Of a stretch of 64,000 bases of DNA, positions 40,689 through 50,053 are shown in pieces. Each line of letters opens with the position of its first letter. The first letter of the stretch is position 1. The notes below the pieces were generated by a model, which did not search any database, was not told the DNA's origin, and saw nothing but the letters and a program-made list of their open reading frames with translations. The translations under genes and the position numbers were made by a program. Origin of the DNA: Streptomyces sp. 1222.5 (lineage in GTDB: Bacteria; Actinomycetota; Actinomycetes; Streptomycetales; Streptomycetaceae); contig NZ_FNSZ01000001.1 of the NCBI RefSeq assembly GCF_900105245.1, positions 8,120,001 to 8,184,000 on the forward strand. The letters are read 5' to 3'.

Positions 40689-42414
40689 CGCGCCGCCCGG
40701 GCGCCGCGGGAGCGCAGGCCGGTCCATGACCGCGAATCCCGCCCCGCGCTGGTCCCGGCCCGCTTCCGGGCGGGAGCCCGCCGCTGCCGCCCTGCTCTCC
40801 TGGCTCCGCGATCCCGGCGCCCCGGGCCTCGCTGTCGTCACCGGCGCCGAGGGCAGCGGCAAGTCGCGGCTCCTCGCCTGGCTGATCGGCCACGGCACCC
40901 GGCCCGGCACCGCCGGCGAACGCCGCATCCACGGCTTCGTGCCGCTGCCCGGCCAGACCGCGACCACGGCCGCCTGGATGCTCGGCGACCAGCTGTCGAT
41001 CGCCGCACGCTCCCCGGGCGACCTGGTGGCCGCGCTCGCCGCCGACCGGCGCCGCACGGTCATCGCGCTGCCCGAACTGCACTCCGCCGAACAGCCCGAC
41101 GCCCTCGTCGAACTCGTTCTGCGACTCGCCGCGTTGGACCATGTCCGGGTGCTCGTCGAGGTCCGCTCCGGTACGCGATGGGAGCAGGCGCTCAGTGCCG
41201 GGCCCTGCGCCCGCATGGACCTGGACGAGCCGCAGTGGACCGACGAGGCCCGCCGCCGGTCCTGGGACGCGGCCCACCCCGTGGAGCCGGCCGGGCACGC
41301 GGAACAGGACCCGGGGCAGGAGGATCCGTTCGACCTGGACGACCCCGTCTCGGTCTGCGCCGCCGATCCCTGGAGCGTGACCACCGCGTACGAACGCTCC
41401 CAGGACAGCCACGGCGGCCTGCGCGCCGCCTGGCTGCGTGCCGGTGCCTCCCTGACCCGTGAGCAGCCGGCCGCCGAACGCGCCCTGGTCCTCCGCGCCG
41501 CCCTCGGCGACGCCGGTGATCCACGACTGGCCGCCGCCCTCGACTCCGCTGCCCGAGACGCCTCCTGGACCCTCGTCCGGCACCGGGTGCGCGGCGACGT
41601 CACGCCACCGTGGCCCGGCCCGGTGCGCGCCCTGGCGGCGGGTACCGGCCCCCTGGCCGGGCAGCTCGTCGTCGCCGACCATCAGGGCACCGTGCGTGTC
41701 CTCGACGCGGAGAGCGCCCGCGCCACCGGCCGCCTCCCGCACCCCGCGCCCGGCGTCCGCGCCACCGCCGAGCACGGCGACGGCACCGTCACCGTCCTCG
41801 ACGAGCACGGCCTCCTGCACACCCAGTGCGCCGCCGAGTCCACGAAGCCCAAGGGCCTCGCCGCCCTCCTCGACGACGGCCCCTCCGCGCAGGAGCGACT
41901 GCGCGCAGCCCTACAGGAGTACACACAGCGTCAGCAGGAGACGGTCACCGCGCTGACCGGCGCCGGGGACCGTGTCGTCCTCGGCGACGCCGCCGGGACG
42001 GTGCACGTCGTGACCGTCGGCGCCGAGCCGCGTACCGCCACCCTGCACCGGGGGCGCGTCACCGCGGTCGCCGGCACCGCCCTGCCCGTCTCCGCGGCGG
42101 GAGACACCGTCCTCCTGCTGTACACGGGCGGCGCCGACGGCACCGTACGCGCATGGGCCCCCCACACCGACGCCATGCCCGAGCCGGTGGCCGCCCGCAA
42201 CTGCGCCGTCGACGCGGTGGCGGTGGCGACGGCCGACGCCGGGCTCGTCCTCGCGATCGCCTGGGCCGACGGTCTCGTCGAACACCGGGCCCTGGACGAC
42301 GACAGGCTGCGTACCTTCCACCCCGGCAGCAGGGCCCACGCCCTCGCCTTCACGGCGGAAGGGGACCTGGTGGTGGGGACGGACGAGGCACTCCTGCGGC
42401 TGCGGGGGCGATGA
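40663..42414 (+). CDS. P-loop ATPase with beta-propeller (WD40-like) domain
   Basis: 583 residues. N-terminal STAND-like NTPase portion with Walker A VVTGAEGSGKSRLLAWL and a Walker-B-like RTVIALPELHSAEQP; a helical middle (GLRAAWLRAGASLTREQPAAERALVLRAALGDAGDPRL); then at least five propeller blades (AGQLVVADHQGTVRVLD, RVVLGDAAGTVHVVT, LLYTGGADGTVRAWAP, LAIAWADGLVEHRALD, DLVVGTDEALLRL). An ATG at 40726 is an alternative start. It lies between the SUKH-4/deaminase gene (26-bp overlap) and the toxin gene, so it probably belongs to the same conflict system, perhaps as a sensor or chaperone; that role is inferred. Confidence 0.82.
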   Translation: MPHSRPGSDAPPGRRGSAGRSMTANPAPRWSRPASGREPAAAALLSWLRDPGAPGLAVVTGAEGSGKSRLLAWLIGHGTRPGTAGERRIHGFVPLPGQTATTAAWMLGDQLSIAARSPGDLVAALAADRRRTVIALPELHSAEQPDALVELVLRLAALDHVRVLVEVRSGTRWEQALSAGPCARMDLDEPQWTDEARRRSWDAAHPVEPAGHAEQDPGQEDPFDLDDPVSVCAADPWSVTTAYERSQDSHGGLRAAWLRAGASLTREQPAAERALVLRAALGDAGDPRLAAALDSAARDASWTLVRHRVRGDVTPPWPGPVRALAAGTGPLAGQLVVADHQGTVRVLDAESARATGRLPHPAPGVRATAEHGDGTVTVLDEHGLLHTQCAAESTKPKGLAALLDDGPSAQERLRAALQEYTQRQQETVTALTGAGDRVVLGDAAGTVHVVTVGAEPRTATLHRGRVTAVAGTALPVSAAGDTVLLLYTGGADGTVRAWAPHTDAMPEPVAARNCAVDAVAVATADAGLVLAIAWADGLVEHRALDDDRLRTFHPGSRAHALAFTAEGDLVVGTDEALLRLRGR

Positions 42415-42610
42415 CGGCCACCACGCGGTGAACAGCCGCCCCGCGGGAACGACCACCGCGGGGTGAACCGCCGACGCCTCCATGGCGCCGACCGCCGGGG
42501 TACGCGCCGGACCGCCACCGCCACGCCGCCCCGCAGTTGCAGCTCGTTGCATTCCGCATCCGTGTGAGTCCCGGTCAACTCCGTTGCCGTCACCGTCGGA
42601 TGGGACCCTC

Positions 42611-42626
42611 GTCACGAAGTCGTGAC
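42611..42626 (+). promoter_or_regulatory. Dyad upstream of the toxin gene
   Basis: GTCACGA (42611-42617), AG, TCGTGAC (42620-42626): a perfect 7-bp-arm palindrome 91 bp before the toxin ATG, in the 302-bp gap 42415-42716 that otherwise holds no gene I can support. A possible operator or promoter element. Confidence 0.45.
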
Positions 42627-42716
42627 GCGGCCGGTTTACCCTTGTGTACCTGACAACGTGCCCCTTTGCTGGGGAGCCGGAGACGCAGTAGTCGACGGGG
42701 GACGGAGCGCGCGGCC

Positions 42717-44405
42717 ATGGGGCTGGTACTGCCGAGCATCATCGACGAGGCACTCGACCTCATCGGGGTCAACTGGCCCAACGTCGACGAGGACGACTAC
42801 TTCGAGATGGCGACGTCCATGCGGGACTTCGCCGATCAGTTCGAGGGCAACGGTGGCAACGCGCACAAAGCCGTGACCCGCATCCTCTCCTCCTCCGAGG
42901 GCTGGGCCGTCGAGTCCATGCAGAAGCACTGGTCGCACGTGAAGGTCAACCACCTGGAGAAGATCCCCGAGGTGGCGCGGCTGTTCGCGGACGCCTGTGA
43001 CGGGGTCGGCCAGATCATCCGCGGCATGAAGGTCAAAGCGGGTGTCGAACTCGCCGTACTGGCCGGGACCATCGTGGCCGAACTCGCCGCCGCCCCGGTG
43101 ACCCTGGGCCTCTCCGCCGCCGCTGCCGCCGGTGAGATCGCGTTGATGCGCACCATCGTGAAGCGGCTCGTCGACGAGGCGGTCGACCAGATAGTCGACG
43201 CGCTCATCGCGAAGGTCACCGAGCCCGTCACCGGCAAACTCCAGCAGCTCATATCGGACATGGTCCTCGACCTTGCCGAGGGCGCCTTCAACCCGGGTGA
43301 CAACCCGGGCGGTATGCAACTGGCCTCGGCGGGCGACTCCGACAGCGGCGGCTCCGGCAGCGGGGGCAAGAAGACGGTCATCGACCACGTCGAGTTCGAG
43401 GAGGGCGCCGGCCATGTCTCCCGCCAGGGCAGCGACCTGGGCAGCCAGTCCCGGATCCACCTGGGCAAGTCGAAGCACACCTTCGGCAGGACCAAGGGCA
43501 AGGACGTTTTCACCAAGGCGTTCGACGGCATTCTCGAAGATGCCATCGACGGCATGGAGAAGGCCGCCAAGAAGGTCAGCGACCACGTCACCGACACCAT
43601 CCCGGAGCGTGTGAAGGCCGCCTCCCGGCACCAGAAGCGCAAGGACCACGATGTCGGCGACGAGGCCGACAAGGTCGACGTCAAGAAGGCCAAGCATGAC
43701 GACGACACGCCCATGTACCTGCTCAGCGACGACGGTTCGATCCGTCAGTTGCACCACGACGGGACCACCAGCCCCGTCCATCACACCGACTCGTCCGGAG
43801 TGAACGACGTACTCGGCAACAAGGCCTGGTACCCGTGGAACAACAAGGGCGAGAAGCAGCGCAAGAACAAGCCCGGCAACGGCACGGTCAATTCCACGAA
43901 GGTCGCCCCCGGTTCCACCGACCTGGCTCGCGCGGCCCAGCTCGGCCGCTATGCCAACCGCACCGAGCGCCCCGATTCCTACGTCCCCGGCGGCAACTAC
44001 GCCTCGGCGCTGCACGACGACGGCAAGGGGAACCGTTTCATCCTGGTCGGCGCCAGCGGTGAGGCCCACTCCGAACGTTCCATCGGACACCCGCTGATCA
44101 AGAACGGGCACGAGGGAAACGTCCGCGAGCTGTACACGGAACGTGAGCCCTGCCAGAAGAATCCCAAATGCGACAAATATCTCGCGAGGGAATTCCCCGA
44201 CGACCTCCAGGTCACCCACAGTTCGAAATACGACCAGTCCGAAAAGGATCTGAACGGCGACGAGCTCAGCAAATACAAGAAGGACCGGGAGCACCGCGCC
44301 TATGTCAAATGGCTGCACGACCAGTGGGACCAGCACGGTGTCTCCGGCGGCCGCACTGATACAGTGATGAACCTCTCGCCCTCGGACAACAAGTTCGTCC
44401 CCTGA
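42717..44405 (+). CDS. CpnT-like WXG100 polymorphic toxin with C-terminal deaminase
   Basis: 562 residues. The N-terminal ~190 match the WXG100-like/CpnT N-terminal module (LVLPSIIDEALDLIGVNWPNVDEDDYFEMATSMRDFADQ, SSEGWAVESMQKHW, then helical membrane-interacting segments), pointing to type VII secretion. A Gly/Ser and then Lys/Asp/His-rich linker follows. The C-terminal ~125 residues are the toxin: H451-S-E453 (EAHSERS), E477-P-C479 with C485 (EPCQKNPKC) and FPDDLQVTHSSKYDQ, a zinc-dependent nucleic-acid deaminase of the XOO2897/YwqJ group. Base composition falls in the toxin part. The SUKH-4 gene 68 bp downstream is the presumed immunity gene. Confidence 0.88.
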   Translation: MGLVLPSIIDEALDLIGVNWPNVDEDDYFEMATSMRDFADQFEGNGGNAHKAVTRILSSSEGWAVESMQKHWSHVKVNHLEKIPEVARLFADACDGVGQIIRGMKVKAGVELAVLAGTIVAELAAAPVTLGLSAAAAAGEIALMRTIVKRLVDEAVDQIVDALIAKVTEPVTGKLQQLISDMVLDLAEGAFNPGDNPGGMQLASAGDSDSGGSGSGGKKTVIDHVEFEEGAGHVSRQGSDLGSQSRIHLGKSKHTFGRTKGKDVFTKAFDGILEDAIDGMEKAAKKVSDHVTDTIPERVKAASRHQKRKDHDVGDEADKVDVKKAKHDDDTPMYLLSDDGSIRQLHHDGTTSPVHHTDSSGVNDVLGNKAWYPWNNKGEKQRKNKPGNGTVNSTKVAPGSTDLARAAQLGRYANRTERPDSYVPGGNYASALHDDGKGNRFILVGASGEAHSERSIGHPLIKNGHEGNVRELYTEREPCQKNPKCDKYLAREFPDDLQVTHSSKYDQSEKDLNGDELSKYKKDREHRAYVKWLHDQWDQHGVSGGRTDTVMNLSPSDNKFVP

Positions 44406-44473
44406 GAATCCATTCAAGAATCCATTGAATGTCCTACGGCGTCCGTGGCGCCGCCGACTTCGGAGTTCTGCCA

Positions 44474-45091
44474 GTGCTTTTCGACGTCACCCGCAGTGAA
44501 CTCGCCGGCATCTTCGGCGAGGACCGGCTCGCGACCGTGCCCGCCACCGCCTTCCCGCCCTCCGCCGCGGACACGGAGGGCGCCCGCCTCCTGCAGACCG
44601 TCGGCGTCCCCACCGGGACGCTCCACCTGCGTGAGCCCGACGAGGATTCCGGTCGGCTGCCCCTCGTCCAGGACGTCGTCGACGTCGAGGACTTCGAGGA
44701 CGCGGCGGAGGACGCGGGCGAATGGCCCGTCATCGGCTGGCTGCTCAACGCCCATCTCGCCCTGGACCCCGGTTCCGGCACGGTGCACGCCTTCGACGCC
44801 GACGAGGAGACCGTGCGGGAGCTCCACACGGACGTCTCCTCCCTCGTCCAGGTCACCCTCCGGTTCCAGCGCCTGCTGGAGGAGTTCACCTTCAGCGGCG
44901 ACGACGCCGACGAGGAAGCCGACTTCGAGCGCCTGGAGGGCGAGGTCGAGCGCATCAGCCAGGAGACGAGCCGCATCGACCCGCTCCCCTTCCAGGACGA
45001 CGAGACGGTCTGGTCGGTGGTCGGCGAGGAGATCGCCGCGGGCCAGCGCTTCAAGGGAAACAGCCCGGGAGCCCGCTCGCTCTACGGGTGA
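44474..45091 (+). CDS. SUKH-4 family immunity protein
   Basis: 205 residues: VTRSELAGIFGEDRLATVPATAFPPSAADTEGARLLQTVGVP, WPVIGWLLNAHLALDPGSGTVHAFDADEETVRELHTDVSSLVQVTLRFQRLLEEF and a C-terminal helix with ETVWSVVGEEI. This is the SUKH-4 pattern (fold of Smi1/Knr4-like immunity proteins), acidic as usual. GTG 44474 has GGAG eight bases upstream; the ATG at 44429 has no ribosome-binding site. It should neutralise the deaminase toxin encoded just upstream. Confidence 0.85.
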   Translation: MLFDVTRSELAGIFGEDRLATVPATAFPPSAADTEGARLLQTVGVPTGTLHLREPDEDSGRLPLVQDVVDVEDFEDAAEDAGEWPVIGWLLNAHLALDPGSGTVHAFDADEETVRELHTDVSSLVQVTLRFQRLLEEFTFSGDDADEEADFERLEGEVERISQETSRIDPLPFQDDETVWSVVGEEIAAGQRFKGNSPGARSLYG

Positions 45092-45185
45092 TCGCCCGAG
45101 GGCGGCGCGGGAGGGGTCACCTCGATGCGCGAGCCTCAGGATAATTCGACTGACCGCCGGCCCCGCGCTGCGCCACAATGCCGAC

Positions 45186-45698
45186 ATGACCGATGATCCC
45201 TCCCGGATGCCCACGGCTCCGCTGCTGCGCCGCCCGTCGGACGGTGAGCTCATCGACGTCGCGGGCGTCGCGCACTTCTTCCGGCTCACCGGGGAGCACA
45301 CGGGCGGGCGCTTCGCCTTCGAGGAGTTCGCTCTCGCCCCCGGCACCATCGGAGCCAGGCCCCACGTGCACGAAGGACACGACGAGTACTTCTACGTCCT
45401 CGAAGGCGAGCTGACCCTGCACACCGGGGACGGAGAGGTGACCGCGGGCCGCGGCCACCTCCTCGCCGCCACCCGCGGCACTCCGCACGGGTTCCGCAAC
45501 GCGGGACCGGTCGTCGCGCGCGCCCTCTGTCTCTACACCCCGGCCGGCTACGAGAACTACTTCCGCGAGGTGCACGCGGCCGTGAGCGCCGGTGCCGAAG
45601 CGACCGACGAACTGCTCGCCGAGTTCCGCGGCCGCCACCGGACCACCTCCCACCCCGTACCCTCGGCACGGTCCGAGGCCGAGCCCGCCACGTCCTGA
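45186..45698 (+). CDS. Cupin-domain protein
   Basis: 170 residues. A single conserved cupin: motif 1 ARPHVHEGHDEYFYVLEGELTLHTGDG with the metal His/Glu set, motif 2 GTPHGFRNAGP. The C-terminus is a helical tail. Could be a dioxygenase, isomerase or sugar-binding protein; no substrate evident. Ribosome-binding site weak; start chosen at 45186 because the upstream frame is non-coding. Confidence 0.85.
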   Translation: MTDDPSRMPTAPLLRRPSDGELIDVAGVAHFFRLTGEHTGGRFAFEEFALAPGTIGARPHVHEGHDEYFYVLEGELTLHTGDGEVTAGRGHLLAATRGTPHGFRNAGPVVARALCLYTPAGYENYFREVHAAVSAGAEATDELLAEFRGRHRTTSHPVPSARSEAEPATS

Positions 45699-45704
45699 TC
45701 TCCC

Positions 45705-46220
45705 ATGACCCAGTCCCTGCCGCAGATACGGCTGCTCCACCCGGGCCACGCCCCCGCACTCCTCGCCTTCGAACGCGAGAACCGGGCCTACTTCGCGAGA
45801 TCCGTTCCCGACCGCGGGGACGACTTCTTCACCCGCTTCGGCGAACGGCTCCGTGCTCTGCTCGCCGAGCAGGAGGCCGGTGTCTGCTACTTCCACGTCC
45901 TGCTCGGCGGCGAGGGCGAGGTGCTGGGGCGGATCAATCTCGTGGACGTGGGGGACGGCGGTGCCGACCTCGGCTACCGGATCGCCGAACGGGCCGCGGG
46001 CCGGGGTCTGGCCACCTGGGCCGTGCGGGAACTCTGTCACCGGGCCGCGGGCCGGTACGGACTCACCCACCTGCGCGCGGCGACCACACTCGGCAACGCG
46101 GCGTCCCAGGCCGTACTCGCCAAGGCGGGGTTCGCGGTCGTCGGCGAGACACGCCTGTCCGGCCACCCCGGTCTGACGTATCTGCGCACGCTCGGCGAGG
46201 TGCCGGCTCCGTCTCCCTGA
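45705..46220 (+). CDS. GNAT N-acetyltransferase
   Basis: 171 residues, RimJ-like: IRLLHPGHAPALLAFERENRAYFARSVPDRGDDFF, VLGRINLVDVGDGGADLGYRIAERAAGRGLATWAVRELC with the acetyl-CoA loop (RAAGRGLA), LRAATTLGNAASQAVLAKAGFAVVGE. It lies 6 bp after the cupin gene and is probably co-transcribed with it. The acceptor is unknown. Confidence 0.92.
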   Translation: MTQSLPQIRLLHPGHAPALLAFERENRAYFARSVPDRGDDFFTRFGERLRALLAEQEAGVCYFHVLLGGEGEVLGRINLVDVGDGGADLGYRIAERAAGRGLATWAVRELCHRAAGRYGLTHLRAATTLGNAASQAVLAKAGFAVVGETRLSGHPGLTYLRTLGEVPAPSP

Positions 46221-46301
46221 CGTGGACCGAGCGGGTGCCTTCCCCCCCGCCGGACGGTGTCGCCCCGCCGTCGGACGCCGGCACCTCCTAGCCTCGACGG
46301 C

Positions 46302-47045
46302 ATGCTACGGCTACCTCCCCACATCCGGGCCTGCCTGTTCGACCTCGACGGGGTGCTCACCCAGACGGCGAAGGTGCACGCGGCCGCCTGGAAGGAGATG
46401 TTCGACGGCTATCTCCACGAGCGCGCGGCCCGCGAGGGGGCGCCGTTCGTGCCCTTCGACGCGGTCGACGACTACGACGAGTACGTGGACGGACGGCCCC
46501 GCGAGGACGGGGTGCGCACCTTCCTCGCCGCGCGCGGGGTGCACCTGCCCGAGGGATCGCCGGACGACCCCCCGGAGTCGGAGACCGTCAACGGTCTGGG
46601 GACGCGCAAGAACGCCCTGGTGCTCCGACGGATCCGCGAGGTCGGGGTGGAGCCCTACGAGGGGTCGGTCCGCTTCGTGCACGCGGTACGCGAGGCCGGG
46701 CTGCGCTGCGCGGTGGTGTCGTCCAGCGCGAACTGCCGGGACGTCCTGGCGGCGGCCGGTATCGAGGACCTGTTCGACGAGCGCATCGACGGCGTCGTGG
46801 CCCGCGACCGCCGGCTGCGCGGCAAACCCGCCCCGGACACCTATCTGGAGGCGGCACGCGGACTGGACACGGAGCCGGACGCGGCCGCGGTCTTCGAGGA
46901 CGCGCTGGCCGGCGTCGAGGCCGGACGGGCGGGACGGTTCGGTGTCGTCGTCGGGGTCGACCGGGTCGGCCAGGCGGAGCAGTTGCGGGCCCACGGGGCG
47001 GACGTGGTGGTCCGTGACCTGGCGGAACTCCTGGAGTCGCGGTGA
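46302..47045 (+). CDS. HAD-family beta-phosphoglucomutase-like enzyme
   Basis: 247 residues: CLFDLDGVLTQTAKVHAAAWKEMFDGYL (nucleophile Asp, second Asp), the alpha cap with EYVDGRPREDGVRTFLAARG, CAVVSSSANCRDVLAAAGIEDLFD, KPAPDTYLEAARGL and AAVFEDALAGVEAGRAGRFG. In actinomycetes this subfamily sits beside GH65 phosphorylases. Its stop overlaps the GH65 start (GTGA, 47042-47045). It should convert the beta-glucose-1-phosphate released by the phosphorylase to glucose-6-phosphate. Confidence 0.9.
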   Translation: MLRLPPHIRACLFDLDGVLTQTAKVHAAAWKEMFDGYLHERAAREGAPFVPFDAVDDYDEYVDGRPREDGVRTFLAARGVHLPEGSPDDPPESETVNGLGTRKNALVLRRIREVGVEPYEGSVRFVHAVREAGLRCAVVSSSANCRDVLAAAGIEDLFDERIDGVVARDRRLRGKPAPDTYLEAARGLDTEPDAAAVFEDALAGVEAGRAGRFGVVVGVDRVGQAEQLRAHGADVVVRDLAELLESR

Positions 47046-49441
47046 TCACACATCCCAGCTTCACGGTCGAGCCGTGGTGCCTGCGCGAGACCGAGCTGAA
47101 CCTGGAGGTGCTCGCCCAGAGCGAATCCGTGTTCGCCCTGTCCAACGGGCACATCGGCTGGCGCGGAAACCTCGACGAGGGCGAGCCCCACGGGCTGCCC
47201 GGCGCCTACCTCAACGGCGTCCACGAGCGGCACCCGCTGCCGTACGCCGAAGCCGGCTACGGATATCCCGAGTCCGGCCAGACGATGATCAACGTCACCG
47301 ACGGCAAGATCATCCGACTGCTGGTGGACGACCACCCGTGCGACCTGCGCTACGGCCAACTGCTGGAGCACGAGCGCGTCCTGGACTTCCGGACCGGTGT
47401 GCTCAGCCGTACCGCACGATGGACCTCACCCGGCGGCCGCACCGTCCGGATCACCTCGCGGCGACTGGTGTCCTTCGCCCAGCGGGCAGTGGCCGCCGTG
47501 GTCTACGAGGTCGAGCCGGTCGACGGACCGGCGAGCGTCGCGGTCCAGTCCGAACTCGTCGCCAACGAACAACTGCCCAGCATCACGGGCGATCCACGGG
47601 TCGCCGCCGCCACCAGGTCACCGCTCGTCGGCGAGGAGTACTTCGCGCAGGACACCCGGCTCCGGCTCGTGCACCGCACCGAGGCCAGCGCGCTGCGGGT
47701 CGGAGCGGCGGCCGACCATCTCGTCGAGGGTCCCGGGAGCACCCACTGGACGGCCCAGTGCGAGCCCGACGTCAGCCGTCTGACGGTGACCGCCGACCTG
47801 GAGCCCGGGCAGCCACTGCGGCTGGTCAAGTTCGTGGCCTACGGCTGGTCCGGGGAGCGTTCCCTGCCGGCCGTGCACGATCAGGTCGACGGGGCGGTGG
47901 CGGCCGCGGTCAGCACCGGCTGGGACGGGCTGGTCGCCGCGCAGCGCGCCTACCTGGACCGGTTCTGGGCCGGCGCGGACGTCGAGGTGGAGGGCGACGC
48001 GCAGATCCAGCAGGCGGTGCGGTTCGCCCTCTTCCACGTGCTCCAGGCCGCGGCCCGCGGGGAGAACCGGGCCATCCCCGCCAAGGGGCTGACCGGAACC
48101 GGCTACGACGGGCACTCCTTCTGGGACACCGAGTCCTACGTCCTGCCGCTGCTGACGTTCACCGCACCGGAGGCCGTGGCGCCGGCACTGCGATGGCGGC
48201 ACGGAACCCTGCCGGCGGCACGCGAACGCGCCCGCCAACTGGGGCTCGCCGGGGCGGTGTTCCCCTGGCGGACGATCGAGGGCGCCGAGTGCTCCGCCTA
48301 CTGGCCGGCCGGGACGGCCGCCTTCCACGTCAACGCGGACATCGCCAACGCCGCGGTCCGCTACGTCATGGCCAGCGGGGACGAGGAGTTCGACCGGGAC
48401 GAGGGACTCGACCTCCTCGTGGACACCGCCCGGCTGTGGCGCTCCCTGGGTCACCACGACGCCGCGGGCGTCTTCCACATCGACGGGGTCACCGGACCCG
48501 ACGAGTACAGCGCCATCGCGCGGGACAACCTGTACACCAACCTGATGGCCCGGCAGAACCTGGTGGCCGCGGCGGACGCGGTCGCGCGCCATCCGGACCG
48601 GGCCGCGGAGCTCGGGGTCGACGACGAGGAGACCGCCGTCTGGCGGGACGCCGCGGCCCGCATGGCCATGCCGTACAACGAGACCCTCGGCGTCCACGAA
48701 CAGTCCGCCGGCTACACCCACTTCCAGCGCTGGGACTTCGAGGCGACCCCGCCCGAGAACTACCCGCTCCTGCTGCACTACCCCTACTTCGACCTGTACC
48801 GGAAGCAAGTCGTCAAGCAGGCCGACTTGGTCCTGGCGATGATGGAGTTCCCGAACGCCTTCACCGAGGAGCAGAAGGCACGCAACTTCGCCTACTACGA
48901 CGCGCTGACCGTCCGTGACTCCTCGCTGTCCGCCTGCTGCCAGGCGGTGCTCGCCGCCGAGACCGGGCACCTGCGTCTGGCCTACGCCTACCTGGGCGAG
49001 GCCGCGTTGATGGACCTCGACGACCTGGAGCACAACACCCGCGACGGTCTGCACATCGCGTCGCTGGCCGGGACGTGGATCGCGCTGGTCGCCGGCTTCG
49101 GGGGCATGCGCCGCCACATCGGCGAGGACGGCAGGCCGAACCTGCTGGGATTCTCGCCCCGCCTGCCCGAAGCGCTCTCCCGAGTGGCGTTCACCGTGCT
49201 GATGCGCGGCCGCCGGCTCAAGGTGGACATCGGGCCCACCCATGTGCGCTACCGACTGGTGGAAGGCGAACCACTGGAGGTTCTGCACCACGGGGAGCCG
49301 CTCACCGTGACCGCCGGAGCACCGGTGGAGCGCCCGGTGCCGCCCGCCACCGTCCGTCCCGAGCCGCAACAGCCGCGTGGCCGCCGTCCCGCCGGCCTCG
49401 CCACCGAGGAGGAACAACTCCGGCCGGAGACACCGGAGTAG
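47042..49441 (+). CDS. Glycoside hydrolase family 65 disaccharide phosphorylase
   Basis: 799 residues of the GH65 family (maltose, trehalose or kojibiose phosphorylases): N-terminal beta-sandwich (EPWCLRETELNLEVLAQSESVFALSNGHIGWRGNLDEG), (alpha/alpha)6 barrel with GLTGTGYDGHSFWDTESYVLPLL and the general acid Glu-488 in GVTGPDEYSA, IEGAECSAYWPAGTAAFHVNADIANAAVRY, and a phosphate-site region SLAGTWIALVAGFGGMRRH. Specificity cannot be read from sequence alone. Coupled to the beta-phosphoglucomutase gene, which fits phosphorolysis of an alpha-glucoside to beta-glucose-1-phosphate. GTG start. Confidence 0.93.
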   Translation: MITHPSFTVEPWCLRETELNLEVLAQSESVFALSNGHIGWRGNLDEGEPHGLPGAYLNGVHERHPLPYAEAGYGYPESGQTMINVTDGKIIRLLVDDHPCDLRYGQLLEHERVLDFRTGVLSRTARWTSPGGRTVRITSRRLVSFAQRAVAAVVYEVEPVDGPASVAVQSELVANEQLPSITGDPRVAAATRSPLVGEEYFAQDTRLRLVHRTEASALRVGAAADHLVEGPGSTHWTAQCEPDVSRLTVTADLEPGQPLRLVKFVAYGWSGERSLPAVHDQVDGAVAAAVSTGWDGLVAAQRAYLDRFWAGADVEVEGDAQIQQAVRFALFHVLQAAARGENRAIPAKGLTGTGYDGHSFWDTESYVLPLLTFTAPEAVAPALRWRHGTLPAARERARQLGLAGAVFPWRTIEGAECSAYWPAGTAAFHVNADIANAAVRYVMASGDEEFDRDEGLDLLVDTARLWRSLGHHDAAGVFHIDGVTGPDEYSAIARDNLYTNLMARQNLVAAADAVARHPDRAAELGVDDEETAVWRDAAARMAMPYNETLGVHEQSAGYTHFQRWDFEATPPENYPLLLHYPYFDLYRKQVVKQADLVLAMMEFPNAFTEEQKARNFAYYDALTVRDSSLSACCQAVLAAETGHLRLAYAYLGEAALMDLDDLEHNTRDGLHIASLAGTWIALVAGFGGMRRHIGEDGRPNLLGFSPRLPEALSRVAFTVLMRGRRLKVDIGPTHVRYRLVEGEPLEVLHHGEPLTVTAGAPVERPVPPATVRPEPQQPRGRRPAGLATEEEQLRPETPE

Positions 49442-49524
49442 TCCGGAGGGGAGCAAGGGGTGGCATACCGGGCCGGCTCGGCGGTGCCACGTTTGTTCCG
49501 CCGGGTGCGGGCAACGCGAAGTCC

Positions 49525-49953
49525 ATGACTGAATCGAACGATGACTCGAGCCGGAAGTCCGCGGCGGTGCGCGAGAGCGCGTCCAAGGCGCGGCGGACGG
49601 CGGACAAGGCGACGGCACCGGCCGGCCGGGCGGCGAAGAAGGCCGTGACGACCACCGACGGTGCCGTGTCGGCCGCGAAGGCCGGCACCGAGCGTGCGGC
49701 CGGGGCGACGAGCGCGGCCGCCCGTACGGCGGCCCAGGGCGTCGAATCGGGCCGGCAGGCGCTGATCACGGCATCCGGCCAGGTCGCGGCCACGGCCAAG
49801 ACGGCCTGGACGGTCATCGCCCACCGCAAGGTGATCGCCGCCGGTGTGGGCGCGGGGCTCACCGCGTGGACCGCCGCGTCCTATGCGATGGGGCGACGGG
49901 CCGAGCGCCAGACGCACGGGCCGCTCACCCGTCTCACCAGCGGACGTTTCTGA
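49525..49953 (+). CDS. Ala/Lys/Arg-rich small protein with C-terminal membrane helix
   Basis: 142 residues. About 100 residues of A/S/T/K/R-rich, histone-like or apolipoprotein-like helix (ESASKARRTADKATAPAGRAAKKAVTTTDGAVSAAKAG) end in KVIAAGVGAGLTAWTAASYAMGRRAE, one hydrophobic helix. No family recognised. It lies downstream of the GH65 gene; a shared role is not evident. Ribosome-binding site weak. Confidence 0.7.
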   Translation: MTESNDDSSRKSAAVRESASKARRTADKATAPAGRAAKKAVTTTDGAVSAAKAGTERAAGATSAAARTAAQGVESGRQALITASGQVAATAKTAWTVIAHRKVIAAGVGAGLTAWTAASYAMGRRAERQTHGPLTRLTSGRF

Positions 49954-50053
49954 CCCGTCCACGGACGCGGTCCGACATGTCCACCGGTGGAACAGGACAC
50001 GCCCGCTCTCCCGGACGCACCAGGGCCGGCCCATCCCCGTCGCACCAGACGGC

